Shown piece by piece: positions 24,695 to 33,677 of a stretch of DNA of 64,000 nucleotides. This DNA comes from CAVVXX01 sp963707975 (GTDB lineage Bacteria > Pseudomonadota > Alphaproteobacteria > Micropepsales > Micropepsaceae): NCBI GenBank assembly GCA_963707975.1, contig OY970177.1, positions 1,984,001 to 2,048,000 of the forward strand. The letters are read 5' to 3'. The first letter of the stretch is position 1. Each line of letters starts with the position of its first letter. The notes beneath the pieces were generated by a model, which searched no databases, was not told where the DNA came from, and was given only the letters and a program-made list of their open reading frames with translations. Made by a program: the position numbers and the translations under genes.

Positions 24695-25218
24695 GACTTG
24701 TGCTTGCCTGTGTCTGGCCCGTGCGGATGAAGCACCAAATAGGTCGCCAAATCCCAGGCATTGCGGATGCCGATCAGCAGCATGGCCACCATGCTAGCCC
24801 CGATGATGTCCAAGGCAAACGGCGCTGTGGGCAAGAGCGAGGCGACTCCTAAAATCAGATAAACGAGGGATGGGAGAACGCCGTAAAACAATTTGTCGGA
24901 CAGATCCGGAAGTGGCTGCCAATCGGCGCTGATCATCCGAATGGTCGTCGTCAACGAATAGGCGAGGCCAAAGGCGGCGCTTATGATGAGGAGGGCGGTC
25001 GTCAACCGCGTTGGCAATTCAGGCACTGCGGAAATAATGCTGACGCTCAAGATGACGGAGAAATGAAATACAATCGGCGTGTTATAGACGCGCGAGCCGA
25101 TGTCTTTCCTTTTGGATTCATAGCCGGCCGTGAGCGTGATCACGATAAACATGATCCCGACAAGCGCGCCAGCGGCCGAGCCGACAAGAAGGTAGAAATT
25201 CTCCCAGCCCTGGAACAT
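24691..25218 (-). CDS. integral membrane protein, unknown
   Basis: 175-aa protein with about five membrane helices (LLVGSAAGALVGIMFIVITL, VFHFSVILSVSIISAV, TTALLIISAAFGLAYSL, VLPSLVYLILGVASLL, IIGASMVAMLLIGI). The opening WENFYLLVGSAAGALVGIMF is a recurring start in uncharacterised alphaproteobacterial membrane proteins. It sits between the peptide transporter (six-base gap) and metC (four-base overlap), so it is likely in one transcript with them. Confidence 0.75.
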   Translation of the reverse strand: MFQGWENFYLLVGSAAGALVGIMFIVITLTAGYESKRKDIGSRVYNTPIVFHFSVILSVSIISAVPELPTRLTTALLIISAAFGLAYSLTTTIRMISADWQPLPDLSDKLFYGVLPSLVYLILGVASLLPTAPFALDIIGASMVAMLLIGIRNAWDLATYLVLHPHGPDTGKHKS

Positions 25219-25224
25219 TTCTGA

Positions 25225-26709
25225 TTACTGCTTCTCCGGCAACGCCATGGTCTCGCTGCCCTTCATGCGCAACTCCAGTATGGGCTTCAGCGGCTTGTCG
25301 AAGAACCAGATAATAATCCCGGCCACGACCGGTATCACCGCCGTCAGCAGGAAAAACTCCGGCTTGCTCATTTTGTCCCAATAACCGCCCAGAACGCCCG
25401 CAAGGGTGTTCCCAATGAAATAGGAGATGAACCAGAAGCCCATCATCATCGACAGAACCTGTTGAGGCGCCACGCGCGCGACAAACGCAAGCCCGATGGG
25501 CGACAGATAGAGCTCGCCAGCCGTGTAAACGGTGAAAAAGAGCAGCAGCCATTCCCAGCTCGATTTGCCGGTGCCCGTGATCCAGGCGACGAAAGCCATG
25601 ATGGCGAACGAAACCCCAAGCAGCATGCAGCCGATCGCCATCTTGAGCACCGTCGACGGCTCGCGTCCCTTCTTCGCCTGCCGCGTCCACAACCAGATCA
25701 CCAGCGGCGTGTAGGCAAAGATCATGATCGGATTGATGGCCTGCGCCCAGGTTGCCGGAATTTCCCAATTCAAGAAGCCGGGGATGAATGTGCGGTTGGT
25801 GAAATCGCGCGCCCATAGAGCAATGGTGATGACCTGCTGCTGGTATGACACCCAGAACAGCGAGCTGGGCAGGCAGAGCGCAATGATAGCGCCAAGGGCT
25901 TTCCAGTCCGTGCTGGTAAGCTTTGTCTTCTCGACCGGCTTGCCGCTTCTTCTGGCGCGCGTGATGCGATCCGGCGGCAGCGTGCGCAGCGCGAACAGAT
26001 AGAGGAGCACGCCAAGCGAGAGGCCGACGCCAGCCGCGAAAAATCCGAAATGCCAGCCCATCGTCTGGCCAAGCGAAGCGCAAAGCTCGTGGCTCCACGG
26101 CCAGTCCGCGGTGCACATTTTTTCGCCGAGCGTGCCGCAGATGAGCGGCGAAAGGGTCGCGCCGATATTGATGCCGACATAGAAAATCGAATAGGCGCGA
26201 TCGATGCGGTTGTCTCCGGCCTTGTAAAGATTGCCCACCTGCGTGGAGATGTTCGGCTTGAACATGCCATTGCCGACGATGAGCGCGAGCAGGCCGAAAA
26301 AGAACAGCGCGTTCTGCGTCAACATGAATTCGCCGGCCGCCATCAGCACGCCGCCGAAGATCACCGTGTAGCGCTGGCCGATGACGCGGTCTGCCAGCAT
26401 TCCGCCGAAGAACGGCGTGAAGTAAACCAGGCCGGTGTATAGGCCGGCGATGTTGGAAGCGAAGCCTTCTATGGAAAGGGGGCCAACTATGGCCTCGTAG
26501 GCTCTCTTCACGGCATCGAAGCCAATCACCTGAACCGCATTGGCCGGCTGAAGCAGTTGTTCGGTCAGGTAAAAGACCAGGATCGCCGTCATTCCGTAAT
26601 AGGAGAAGCGCTCGGCCATTTCGGTCGTGAACAGATAGGTTAGGCCAATCGGATGGCCCAGAAACTCGCGCGGTCGGCGAGCAGCCGGCATGGCTTCGCT
26701 GGCGGTCAT
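25225..26709 (-). CDS. POT-family proton-dependent oligopeptide transporter
   Basis: 494-aa MFS transporter with 12-14 helices. POT signatures are present: an ExxERFSYYG motif (EMAERFSYYGM), FTPFFGGMLADRVIGQRYT, and NIGATLSPLICGTLGEKM; the C-terminal half contains AGELYLSPIGLAFVARVAP. It imports di- and tripeptides with protons. First gene of a probable three-gene unit with the membrane protein and metC, so peptide-derived sulfur amino acids are a possible link (inference). Confidence 0.92.
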   Translation of the reverse strand: MTASEAMPAARRPREFLGHPIGLTYLFTTEMAERFSYYGMTAILVFYLTEQLLQPANAVQVIGFDAVKRAYEAIVGPLSIEGFASNIAGLYTGLVYFTPFFGGMLADRVIGQRYTVIFGGVLMAAGEFMLTQNALFFFGLLALIVGNGMFKPNISTQVGNLYKAGDNRIDRAYSIFYVGINIGATLSPLICGTLGEKMCTADWPWSHELCASLGQTMGWHFGFFAAGVGLSLGVLLYLFALRTLPPDRITRARRSGKPVEKTKLTSTDWKALGAIIALCLPSSLFWVSYQQQVITIALWARDFTNRTFIPGFLNWEIPATWAQAINPIMIFAYTPLVIWLWTRQAKKGREPSTVLKMAIGCMLLGVSFAIMAFVAWITGTGKSSWEWLLLFFTVYTAGELYLSPIGLAFVARVAPQQVLSMMMGFWFISYFIGNTLAGVLGGYWDKMSKPEFFLLTAVIPVVAGIIIWFFDKPLKPILELRMKGSETMALPEKQ

Positions 26710-26791
26710 TATTGATCCCCCTCAAATCGGCAAAGGTCCCCTGCGGCCGGACTGTGCCCGCTTCTCTGGGGGAATGAAACAACGAATCCGT

Positions 26792-27349
26792 TTACCCAAG
26801 CTCGAATCCGGCCGGTAACCAGATCGTGCGCTCCTCGCGGGAATAGGGCACGAAGCCCAGCCGCTGATAGGTGGCAAGCGCGCGGGGATGGTCGAGCGAG
26901 CAGGTGTTCACGATGAGTTTCGCGATCGTGCGGCCCCACGCCAGTTCGCAGGCCTGATAGAGAAACCACGGGCCCAATTTGCGCCCGACGAATTCCGGCA
27001 TCAGCCCGAAATAGGCGATCTGCGCCGCCTTCTCGTCGCGGAAGTCGAGTTCCGCCATGCCGGCCGGCACGCCGGAAACATAGAGCACATAAAGTTCTAC
27101 AGCGGGCTCGGCCAGCAGCGCTTCCAGAACTTCATCGCCCCATTTGCGTCGCTCGACCCAGAAATAAGGTCGGCCGATGGTGTTGTAGAGATACCGGTAG
27201 AAATGCGCTGGTGGATTTTCGCAGCGCAGAATTGCCGTCTTCAGCAGCGGGCGCGGCGGGCCGGGTGGTGGAACCCGCGCAAGCAATTCGAGATAGGTAA
27301 CGGTGGCGGGCAGACCGCGTTCGCCAGATTCATTTTTAATCTCTTTCAC
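26792..27349 (-). CDS. GNAT-family N-acetyltransferase
   Basis: 185-aa acyltransferase. The fold is seen in AVELYVLYVSGVPAGMAELDF, the acetyl-CoA region IAYFGLMPEFVGRKLGPWFL (a variant of the Q/RxxGxG loop) and LIVNTCSLDHPRALATYQRLGFVPYSREE. The N-terminal part (PPHFYRYLYN-like AHFYRYLYNTIGRPYFWVERR) matches a GNAT subgroup common in Alphaproteobacteria. Substrate unknown. Confidence 0.85.
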   Translation of the reverse strand: MKEIKNESGERGLPATVTYLELLARVPPPGPPRPLLKTAILRCENPPAHFYRYLYNTIGRPYFWVERRKWGDEVLEALLAEPAVELYVLYVSGVPAGMAELDFRDEKAAQIAYFGLMPEFVGRKLGPWFLYQACELAWGRTIAKLIVNTCSLDHPRALATYQRLGFVPYSREERTIWLPAGFELG

Positions 27350-27366
27350 GGCTTGCGACCCTCATG

Positions 27367-27423
27367 CTTCGACAAGCTCAGCATGAGGGCTTGATAGCAT
27401 GCCTCATCCTGAGCTTGTCGAAG
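27367..27423. repeat. 22-bp inverted repeat (CTTCGACAAGCTCAG family)
   Basis: Arms 27367-27388 and 27402-27423 match at 21 of 22 bases; the loop is 13 bases. The core CTTCGACAAGCTCAGGATGA is a widely dispersed extragenic palindrome in Alphaproteobacteria (recalled, not searched). It lies between the sulfurtransferase stop and the acetyltransferase start on the same strand and may attenuate or terminate. Confidence 0.8.
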
Positions 27424-27436
27424 GGCGAAGCCCATA

Positions 27437-28282
27437 TCAGCCGCGTTCGATGGGTGCGCCTTGACGCGATCCCCATTCCGCCCACGAGCCATCGTAAAGT
27501 GCGGCATGTTTCGCGCCGGCAATTTCAAGTGCCAGGAGAACGATGGAGGCGGTAACGCCAGAGCCGCAGCTGGTGACGACGGGCTTGTGCAGGTCGACGC
27601 CGCGCTGCCTGAACAATTGCTTGAGCGCATCGGCGTCGCGCATGGTGCCTTGAGGCGTCAGCAGATCGGAATAATGGACATTGAGGCTGCCGGGGATGTG
27701 GCCGCTTTTAACACCAGGGCGCGGTTCAGGTTCGTCGCCACGAAAGCGGCCTGGGCTGCGAGCATCGACAATCTGCTCCGCGTGCGTGGCGAGATTGGCG
27801 TGAACCTGTTCGTAATTGCGCAAAATGGCGGCGTCCGGATGCGCATGGAAATGGCTTAGGCGCGGTTCGACAGGTTTGTTGTTCAGTGGCCGCTTCTCGC
27901 GCTTCCATTTTGATAAGCCGCCATCCAGCACCGCGACATGGCGATGGCCCATGGCGCGCAGCATCCACCACGCGCGGGGCGCGGAAAACATGCCTTCACT
28001 GTCGTAAACCACAACTGTATGCGCGTTGCCTATTCCAAGTTTACGCATGGCGCTGGCGAAAGTGGCCGCATCGGGAAGCATATGCGGCAGATCGGTGGTT
28101 TTGTCCGAAATGGCGTCAATGTCGAAGAACACGGAGCCCGGAATATGCGCGGCTTCGTATTCCGCGCGTGCGTTGCGGCCCGAAGAGGGCATGTGCCACG
28201 ACGCATCGGCAATGGTGATCTCGGGCGATGAAAGATGTTCCGCCAGCCATTCGGTGGTGACGAGTGGGTAGATAGCGCTCAT
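27437..28282 (-). CDS. sseA: 3-mercaptopyruvate/thiosulfate sulfurtransferase
   Basis: 281-aa tandem rhodanese. The N-terminal inactive domain runs from LVTTEWLAEHL; the C-terminal domain has the catalytic Cys in VTSCGSGVTAS, the CGSGVTA loop being typical of mercaptopyruvate sulfurtransferases. DARSPGRFRGDEPEPRPGVKSGH and GSLNVHYSDLL are family motifs. It transfers sulfur from 3-mercaptopyruvate to thiols or cyanide. Its start overlaps the cysteine synthase stop (ATGA), so the two are co-translated. Confidence 0.93.
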   Translation of the reverse strand: MSAIYPLVTTEWLAEHLSSPEITIADASWHMPSSGRNARAEYEAAHIPGSVFFDIDAISDKTTDLPHMLPDAATFASAMRKLGIGNAHTVVVYDSEGMFSAPRAWWMLRAMGHRHVAVLDGGLSKWKREKRPLNNKPVEPRLSHFHAHPDAAILRNYEQVHANLATHAEQIVDARSPGRFRGDEPEPRPGVKSGHIPGSLNVHYSDLLTPQGTMRDADALKQLFRQRGVDLHKPVVTSCGSGVTASIVLLALEIAGAKHAALYDGSWAEWGSRQGAPIERG

Positions 28283-29319
28283 GGCACGAAGGGAATCTCA
28301 GGCTTTGTGCGCGGCTTGTCCAGCCAGGGCGGCACTGGCAGGTTTTTCGAGCGCAGGAATTCGGGATTGAACAGCTTACTCTGATAGCGCGTGCCATAAT
28401 CGGCGAGAATGGTGACGATGGTGTGGTCAGGACCGAGCTTTTGTGCGAGCCTGATCGCGCCCGCGACGTTCACGCCGCTGGAAGCGCCGAGGCAAAGGCC
28501 TTCGTGCTCCAGCAGCTCAAAGACGATGGGCAATGCTTCTTCATCGGGGATCTGAAACGCGTCGTCGATGGGCGCGCCTTCGAGATTGGCAGTGACGCGA
28601 TTCTGGCCGATACCTTCGGTGATGGAGCTGCCCTGCGATTTCAATTCGCCGGTCTTCACCCAGGAATAGACCGCAGCGCCCATCGGGTCGGCGGCTGCGG
28701 TGACGATATTCCTGTTACGCTCTTTCAGCGCCATGGCGACGCCAGCGAGTGTGCCCCCGGTGCCGACTGCGCAGATGAAGCCATCCACTTTGCCCCCAGT
28801 CTGCCGCCAGATTTCCGGCCCCGTAGTTTCGATATGGGCACGCCGGTTGGCGACATTGTCGAACTGGTTGGCCCACACCGCGCCGTTTTTTTCGGTTTTC
28901 GCCAATTGCTCCGCCAGGCGGCCAGAAATTTTCACGTAATTGTTGGGATCCCTGTAAGGCTTGGCAGGCACTTCGATCAGTTCTGCGCCTAAGAGCCGCA
29001 GCGTGTCCTTCTTTTCCTGGCTTTGCGTGTCGGGGATGACAATCACCGACTTCATGCCGAGTGCATTGCCGACGATAGTGAGCCCGATGCCGGTGTTGCC
29101 GGCCGTTCCGTCCACTATCGTGCCGCCGGGCCTGAGCGCGCCTTTGGCAATCGCGTCTTTGACGATGAACAGTGCCGCGCGGTCTTTCACCGACTGGCCG
29201 GGGTTCATGAACTCGGCCTTGCCCAGAATCTCGCAGCCGGTGAGCGCGCTCGGGCCCCGCAAGCGGATCAGCGGCGTGTTGCCGATGGCGGCAAGAACGT
29301 TGGGCACGATTTCGGGCAT
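28279..29319 (-). CDS. cysteine synthase-type PLP enzyme
   Basis: 346-aa fold-type II PLP enzyme. Key motifs: NTPLIRLRG, the Schiff-base Lys in NPGQSVKDRAA, the phosphate/substrate loop GTAGNTGIGL, GTGGTLAGVA and the C-terminal SSGVNVAGA. It probably makes cysteine from O-acetylserine and sulfide. The N-terminal start at 29319 follows GAGGG; the open frame to 29373 is longer but lacks support. The insert-bearing central part (TEGIGQNRVTANLEGAPID) is closest to the CysK/CysM-like group of Alphaproteobacteria. Forms an operon with sseA. Confidence 0.9.
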   Translation of the reverse strand: MPEIVPNVLAAIGNTPLIRLRGPSALTGCEILGKAEFMNPGQSVKDRAALFIVKDAIAKGALRPGGTIVDGTAGNTGIGLTIVGNALGMKSVIVIPDTQSQEKKDTLRLLGAELIEVPAKPYRDPNNYVKISGRLAEQLAKTEKNGAVWANQFDNVANRRAHIETTGPEIWRQTGGKVDGFICAVGTGGTLAGVAMALKERNRNIVTAAADPMGAAVYSWVKTGELKSQGSSITEGIGQNRVTANLEGAPIDDAFQIPDEEALPIVFELLEHEGLCLGASSGVNVAGAIRLAQKLGPDHTIVTILADYGTRYQSKLFNPEFLRSKNLPVPPWLDKPRTKPEIPFVP

Positions 29320-29420
29320 GGTTTCCCTCAGGTGAACGCAGGCGACCCTAATCAGGGCGGCGCGATGCTTCAAGCAGCAGAGCGAAAGCGGAACGTTTCG
29401 TTTTCGGATATTGTTTTACA

Positions 29421-30329
29421 ATGCTCTGGCTACTCTTTGCATTTTCTGGCCCCATTCTTTGGGCGCTTTCCACGCACATCGACAAATATCTGGTCGAGCG
29501 CTTCTTCAAATACAGCCGTGTGGGCGTGCTGCTGATTTTCACCGCGTTGATCGGCGTTGTGCCGCTTCCTTTCATCTGGGCGTTCGATTCTGCGGCGGTC
29601 GAGCTGCCGCTCCGCAGCGTTGCGGTAATCGGATTTTCCGGAATTCTTTATATGGGTGCGATGTATTTTTACTTGCGCGCGCTGCAAAACGAAGAAGCAT
29701 CTGTGGTGGCCCCTTTTTTCCAAACCTCGCCGCTGTTCGGCTATGCCTTGGCTTATTTCATTCTCGGCGAAACGCTTACCACCAGGCAAATGTTCGGCGG
29801 CGCGCTTATCGTTTGTGGCGCGCTGCTGATTTCCGTGCAAATCGGCGGCGGGATCAAAACGCGTTTCCGCCCGCAATTCGTGGCGCTGATGCTGGCCGCG
29901 GCATTTTCGTTGGCGCTGAGTTCGGTCATCTTCAAGATGTTCGCAGTAGAAGACGAATTCTGGACCACGACATTCTGGGTGTTCGTGGGTGAAATCCTGT
30001 TCGGCGCTGTGCTTATGGTGAGTGCCGAAAATCGCCAGCAATTTTTCGGTCTTTTCAAGAAGCATCCAGTGGCCATGACTACAGTCAACGCCGCCAACGA
30101 ACTGATCAATTTGGCCGGCGGGCTTGGGGTACGCTATGCGCTCCTTCTCGCGCCACTCAGCCTTGTGCAGGCTATCACCAGCACCTCGACGCTGTTTGTG
30201 TTTGGCTTTGGTGTGTTGTTGTCGCGTTTCTTTCCGCAGCTTGGCCGTGAGGATTTGGCGCCACGAGGCCTGATACAAAAAGGCACGGCCGCCGCGTTGG
30301 TAGCCGCTGGGATTATTCTTGTGGCGTAA
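29421..30329 (+). CDS. EamA/DMT-family transporter
   Basis: 302-aa membrane protein with ten predicted helices in two EamA repeats; the first starts MLWLLFAFSGPILWALSTHI, the second at about residue 150 with FVALMLAAAFSLALSSVIF. GILYMGAMYFYLRALQNEEASVVAPFFQTSP is the usual helix 3-4 region. Likely exports a metabolite; the substrate cannot be told. Divergent from the cysteine synthase operon. Confidence 0.85.
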   Translation: MLWLLFAFSGPILWALSTHIDKYLVERFFKYSRVGVLLIFTALIGVVPLPFIWAFDSAAVELPLRSVAVIGFSGILYMGAMYFYLRALQNEEASVVAPFFQTSPLFGYALAYFILGETLTTRQMFGGALIVCGALLISVQIGGGIKTRFRPQFVALMLAAAFSLALSSVIFKMFAVEDEFWTTTFWVFVGEILFGAVLMVSAENRQQFFGLFKKHPVAMTTVNAANELINLAGGLGVRYALLLAPLSLVQAITSTSTLFVFGFGVLLSRFFPQLGREDLAPRGLIQKGTAAALVAAGIILVA

Positions 30330-30387
30330 TCAGTCGTGGCTGGATTGCTTTAGGATTCTGTTAAGCACGTTGCAGCAGAATGTATCT

Positions 30388-30934
30388 ATGGTTGCATTGT
30401 GTGAAAAAATTTCACGGCGAGCAGCGCCCGATTTCGGCGCGTTGTTCGCGGCCTGCCCGAACCCCTATCTGATACTAGACCGGGACTTGATCATCGTCGC
30501 CGTAAACGATGCCTATTGCCGCACCACCATGACCAAGCGGAATGAAATCCTGGGCCGCCCCCTGTTCGACGTCTTCCCGGATAATCCCGATGATCTCGCG
30601 TCGCAGGGCACCAGTAATCTGCATAAATCTCTTATGCGCGTCATGGAATATGGCCGCCCCAATGCCATCGGCTATACAGAAATACGACATCCGCAAGCCG
30701 GCGTCTGAAGGGGGCATGTTCGAGGTCCGCTATTGGAGCCCGCTCAATACGCCGGTGCTCGACTCCGACGGCGCGGTGCAATGGATCATCCATTACGTCG
30801 AGGACGTCACCGAGATCGTTCAGAAACGCGCCGAAGAAACGCAAATGAAGGAATTCGCCCGCGAGCAGCAGCGCATCATCAAGGAACTGCGTGCGGCCAA
30901 TCTGGAGCTCTCCCGGCAGATTGGCGCGAGATAG
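30388..30934 (+). pseudogene. PAS-domain protein broken by a frameshift
   Basis: The first frame (from 30388) covers the first half of a PAS domain: FAACPNPYLILDRDLIIVAV, NDAYCRTT and NEILGRPLFDVFPDNPDD. It ends at 30708 in a meaningless tail. The +1 frame takes up the domain with QKYDIRKP, FEVRYWSPLNTPVLD and HYVEDVTEIVQ, then a coiled coil to 30934. Removing one G near 30668 would restore NAIAIQKYDIRKP, exactly the family sequence. The intact protein would be about 180 aa, a PAS sensor fragment or anti-sigma-like input. Pseudogene or sequencing error. Confidence 0.75.
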
Positions 30935-30950
30935 CCAGCCGAAATCCACA

Positions 30951-31235
30951 TCATTCGCGGTGGAATTCCTTACGTAATTCTATTTTGGCCCACTGCAAAA
31001 TTTTCTTGCGCGATGCCGATAGGTTCTTGCCGCCGCGATTGAGATAAAAATTGAGCATGGAAAGCGCTGAGCGATACGGCATCGTCTTGCGGCGCGTGCT
31101 TCACACGGCTGAGCGTTTCAGCGAGCGTGCGATTTTCTTGGGATCGTTCCAGGTGAACACGCCCGGCCCGAGATCGAGCGCAAAGCTGTGCAGCGTCACA
31201 TAGCCCGACCACTTCCTCTTTATCTTTTTTGTCAT
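30951..31235 (-). pseudogene. DUF3175 protein interrupted by an in-frame TGA
   Basis: Starting at ATG 31235 the frame reads MTKKIKRKWSGYVTLHSFAL, then GPGVFTWNDPKKIARSLKRS, a TGA at 31103-31101, and resumes in the same frame with STRRKTMPYRSALSMLNFYL, NRGGKNLSASRKKILQWAK and a stop at 30951. Both halves match the DUF3175 pattern without a gap. Total 94 sense codons plus the stop, normal family length. The simplest reading is a point nonsense mutation. It neighbours the frameshifted PAS gene. Confidence 0.7.
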
Positions 31236-31271
31236 GCAGCTTAATGCGCGCGGGCAGCGGTTTTTTCAAAG

Positions 31272-31640
31272 TCAATGAAATTGCGCCAGCGATAAGATGT
31301 TGCCGTCAGGATCCTTGAACCATGCCACCTTGGTGCCGTCGGGCGCGGTCCAGACGCCGCGGGTGTCCTGCTGAAGAAAATCCCAGCGCTCGCACGTCAC
31401 GCCTTTTTTCGCCAGCGCGTCGATTTCGCCTGCGATGTCTTTCACGTTCCAGCCCAGCGCCGTGAACGGATGCGGCGTGAATTCTTTCACTTTCTGCACG
31501 CGCAGCATGGTGCCGTTCGCATCGAAGACGAGCGCGAAAGGGCTGTCTTCAGTCAGCTTGAGGCCAAGCACGCCTTCGTAAAACTTGCGCGCCTCTTGCG
31601 ATTTGACGGTCGCCACGAAGGCACAAAGCGGAGCTTTCAT
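31272..31640 (-). CDS. VOC/glyoxalase-like protein
   Basis: 122-aa vicinal-oxygen-chelate protein. Beta-alpha-beta repeats: APLCAFVATVKSQEARKFYE, GLKLTEDSPFALVFDANGT, and the second half ending GVWTAPDGTKVAWFKDPDGN then ILSLAQFH. It lacks the full glyoxalase I metal set, so a binding or unknown role is likely. Two bases separate its start from the stop of the S10 peptidase gene, so the two are co-transcribed. Confidence 0.88.
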   Translation of the reverse strand: MKAPLCAFVATVKSQEARKFYEGVLGLKLTEDSPFALVFDANGTMLRVQKVKEFTPHPFTALGWNVKDIAGEIDALAKKGVTCERWDFLQQDTRGVWTAPDGTKVAWFKDPDGNILSLAQFH

Positions 31641-31642
31641 GG

Positions 31643-33298
31643 CTATTGTTTAAGGTTGTCAGTGTGACGGATGAAGGCCGCGACATTGTCATGCAGCTGC
31701 TTCAGCGAGGATTCGTGCGCGTAGACCATATGGCCTGAATCATAAAGCGCGTATTCGATGTTGGATTGCAGCTTGGCCGGAATTTGCAGGTGCTGCATTT
31801 CATACTGGCCTTCATAGAAAGGCGTAGCCAGATCGAAATAGCCGGCGTTCAGCATGACGCGAAGGTTGGGATTGTATTTCATAGCGGTGGCGAGATCGGG
31901 CATCACGTTGGTTGCCTGCTGCAAAGGTTGATCAACGCCTGGCGGCTGATGTTTCCGGTCCCAGGTCAGATAGAGCTTGAGGCTTGGCTTATAGGTTTTA
32001 CCTTCCCCGTATTTCAGATCCTTGCGGACATAGGCATTGAACGCGGAAACATAGGCCGAACTGATGGCCGCCGCTTGCGGGTCGTAATCGGCTTTCTTAC
32101 TCAGGGGGTCCATCGTCGGGCCAGAAAAGCGTGTGTCGAGACGGCCGGTAGTGATGTCGGAGTCGCTTTGCAGGGTTTTCTCGAATTCGCCGCCATCGAT
32201 GCGCAGATCCGCCTTCTTGATGTAATCCACCGGCAGGCCTGTGTATTCGTGCAGCTTGGTAGCGATCGCGTCGCGCTGGGCTGGGGCTAACGCGGCGCCT
32301 GCCTGCAGCGCATGCGCATAGTCATTCATGGCGAAGCGCTCCACTTCGGCCAGGAACTGTGGCAAGTCTTTCGGCGGATTCGGCAGCTTGTGGTGATACC
32401 AGGCGGTAGCCGCGTAAGTCGGCAGCGCCAATTGGTAAGGCTCTTCCACGCCCGGATTATATTCCGGGATTCCCACGCTCAGATTGAAGTTCAGAATCTG
32501 CGACAGCATGATGACGCCGTTGAAGTCGATGTCGCGGTCCGTCTCAAGCATGTTCACCAGCACCGCGTTGCGCGTGGTGCCATAGGATTCACCAAACAGA
32601 TATTTGGGCGAATTCCAGCGGCCGTATTTTGACAGAAACTCCTGGATGAATTCGGCGAAGGCATAGGCATCGGGATCGACGCCAAAGAATTCCTTTTCCT
32701 TGTCCTTGCCTTCGACGCGGCTGAAGCCCGTTCCCGGCGCGTCGACGAACACGAGATCGCTGACGTCGAGCAGGCTTAAATCATTGTTCACCAGCTTGTA
32801 GGGCGCGGCCGTCGTGTGTGTGTCGTCGGCGGTCAACACCCTACGCGGGCCGAACGCGCCCATATGCAGCCACACCGAGGCCGAGCCGGGGCCGCCGTTA
32901 AAAAGGAACGTGATAGGGCGGTCGCCCGGCTTTGCGCCACGCTTGAAATAGGCGACGTAAAACATCGACGCCTCGGCGGTTGGATTTTTGCTCTGATCCT
33001 TCGTCTTGTCGTCTTGATCCTTGCTGTCATTGTCCGGTTTCTGCGCCACATCGTCCCAGCCCTTGGGATGGATGACCAATGTTCCGGCGTGCGCTTCGTA
33101 GTCGATACGCAGGCCGCCTGCCGTCACCGAGCCCTGGCTCACGACCTCTTCGGGCTTGAAATAGCCCGTGTTTGCAGCGGGCGCGGGAGCCTGTTCCGTG
33201 CCTTTGCTTTTTTCGGGCTGCTTTGCGGCAAATGCGGCCACGATAGTGGCCGCGGCGACGAACATCAGTGCGGCGGAGACAAGATAAGCGCGCTTCAT
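31643..33298 (-). CDS. exported S10 serine carboxypeptidase
   Basis: 551-aa secreted peptidase with a signal peptide (LVSAALMFVAAATIVAAFA). S10 motifs: FLFNGGPGSASVWLHMGAFGP (oxyanion region), VFVDAPGTGFSR, the nucleophile in FGESYGTTR, the Asp region NAGYFDLATPF and His in YDSGHMVYAHESSL. A charged Lys/Asp-rich insert (DNDSKDQDDKTKDQSKN) sits near residue 90. It likely trims peptides in the periplasm. Confidence 0.9.
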   Translation of the reverse strand: MKRAYLVSAALMFVAAATIVAAFAAKQPEKSKGTEQAPAPAANTGYFKPEEVVSQGSVTAGGLRIDYEAHAGTLVIHPKGWDDVAQKPDNDSKDQDDKTKDQSKNPTAEASMFYVAYFKRGAKPGDRPITFLFNGGPGSASVWLHMGAFGPRRVLTADDTHTTAAPYKLVNNDLSLLDVSDLVFVDAPGTGFSRVEGKDKEKEFFGVDPDAYAFAEFIQEFLSKYGRWNSPKYLFGESYGTTRNAVLVNMLETDRDIDFNGVIMLSQILNFNLSVGIPEYNPGVEEPYQLALPTYAATAWYHHKLPNPPKDLPQFLAEVERFAMNDYAHALQAGAALAPAQRDAIATKLHEYTGLPVDYIKKADLRIDGGEFEKTLQSDSDITTGRLDTRFSGPTMDPLSKKADYDPQAAAISSAYVSAFNAYVRKDLKYGEGKTYKPSLKLYLTWDRKHQPPGVDQPLQQATNVMPDLATAMKYNPNLRVMLNAGYFDLATPFYEGQYEMQHLQIPAKLQSNIEYALYDSGHMVYAHESSLKQLHDNVAAFIRHTDNLKQ

Positions 33299-33476
33299 GG
33301 CACCCCCTGCAAAATAAAATTAGCATAACCCGAGATTGCGCAGCCATGGCCAGAGATATGAGAGGTTTAATCTGCTGGTTAGATAAGGACCGATCCCATT
33401 TTCTGAGCAGATCCTCCGCACGCGCAGTGGGACATCTGCTATCGTAAGCTCGCTTTGCTCACCAACGAAAGCTAGA

Positions 33477-33553
33477 TGGCTCCCCGGGCCGGACTTCGAA
33501 CCAGCGACCCAGCGGTTAACAGCCGCTTGCTCTACCGACTGAGCTACCGGGGA
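33477..33553 (-). tRNA. tRNA-Asn (anticodon GUU)
   Basis: Acceptor TCCCCGG pairs with CCGGGGA; anticodon arm GCGGC-TGTTAAC-CGC region gives GUU; T arm contains GGTTCGAAGTCC; CCA is encoded at 33477-33479. Confidence 0.96.
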
Positions 33554-33677
33554 ACTCTTTGGCCGCGTTGTCTAGCGCAGGCGCGCCAGCGTGGCTATAT
33601 CAAACTCCAGCAAAGGCAGCCAAGATATGGATTCCATGGCAAAAACAGCCGATGGCGCCGAGGATCCGTAGCCCAAG

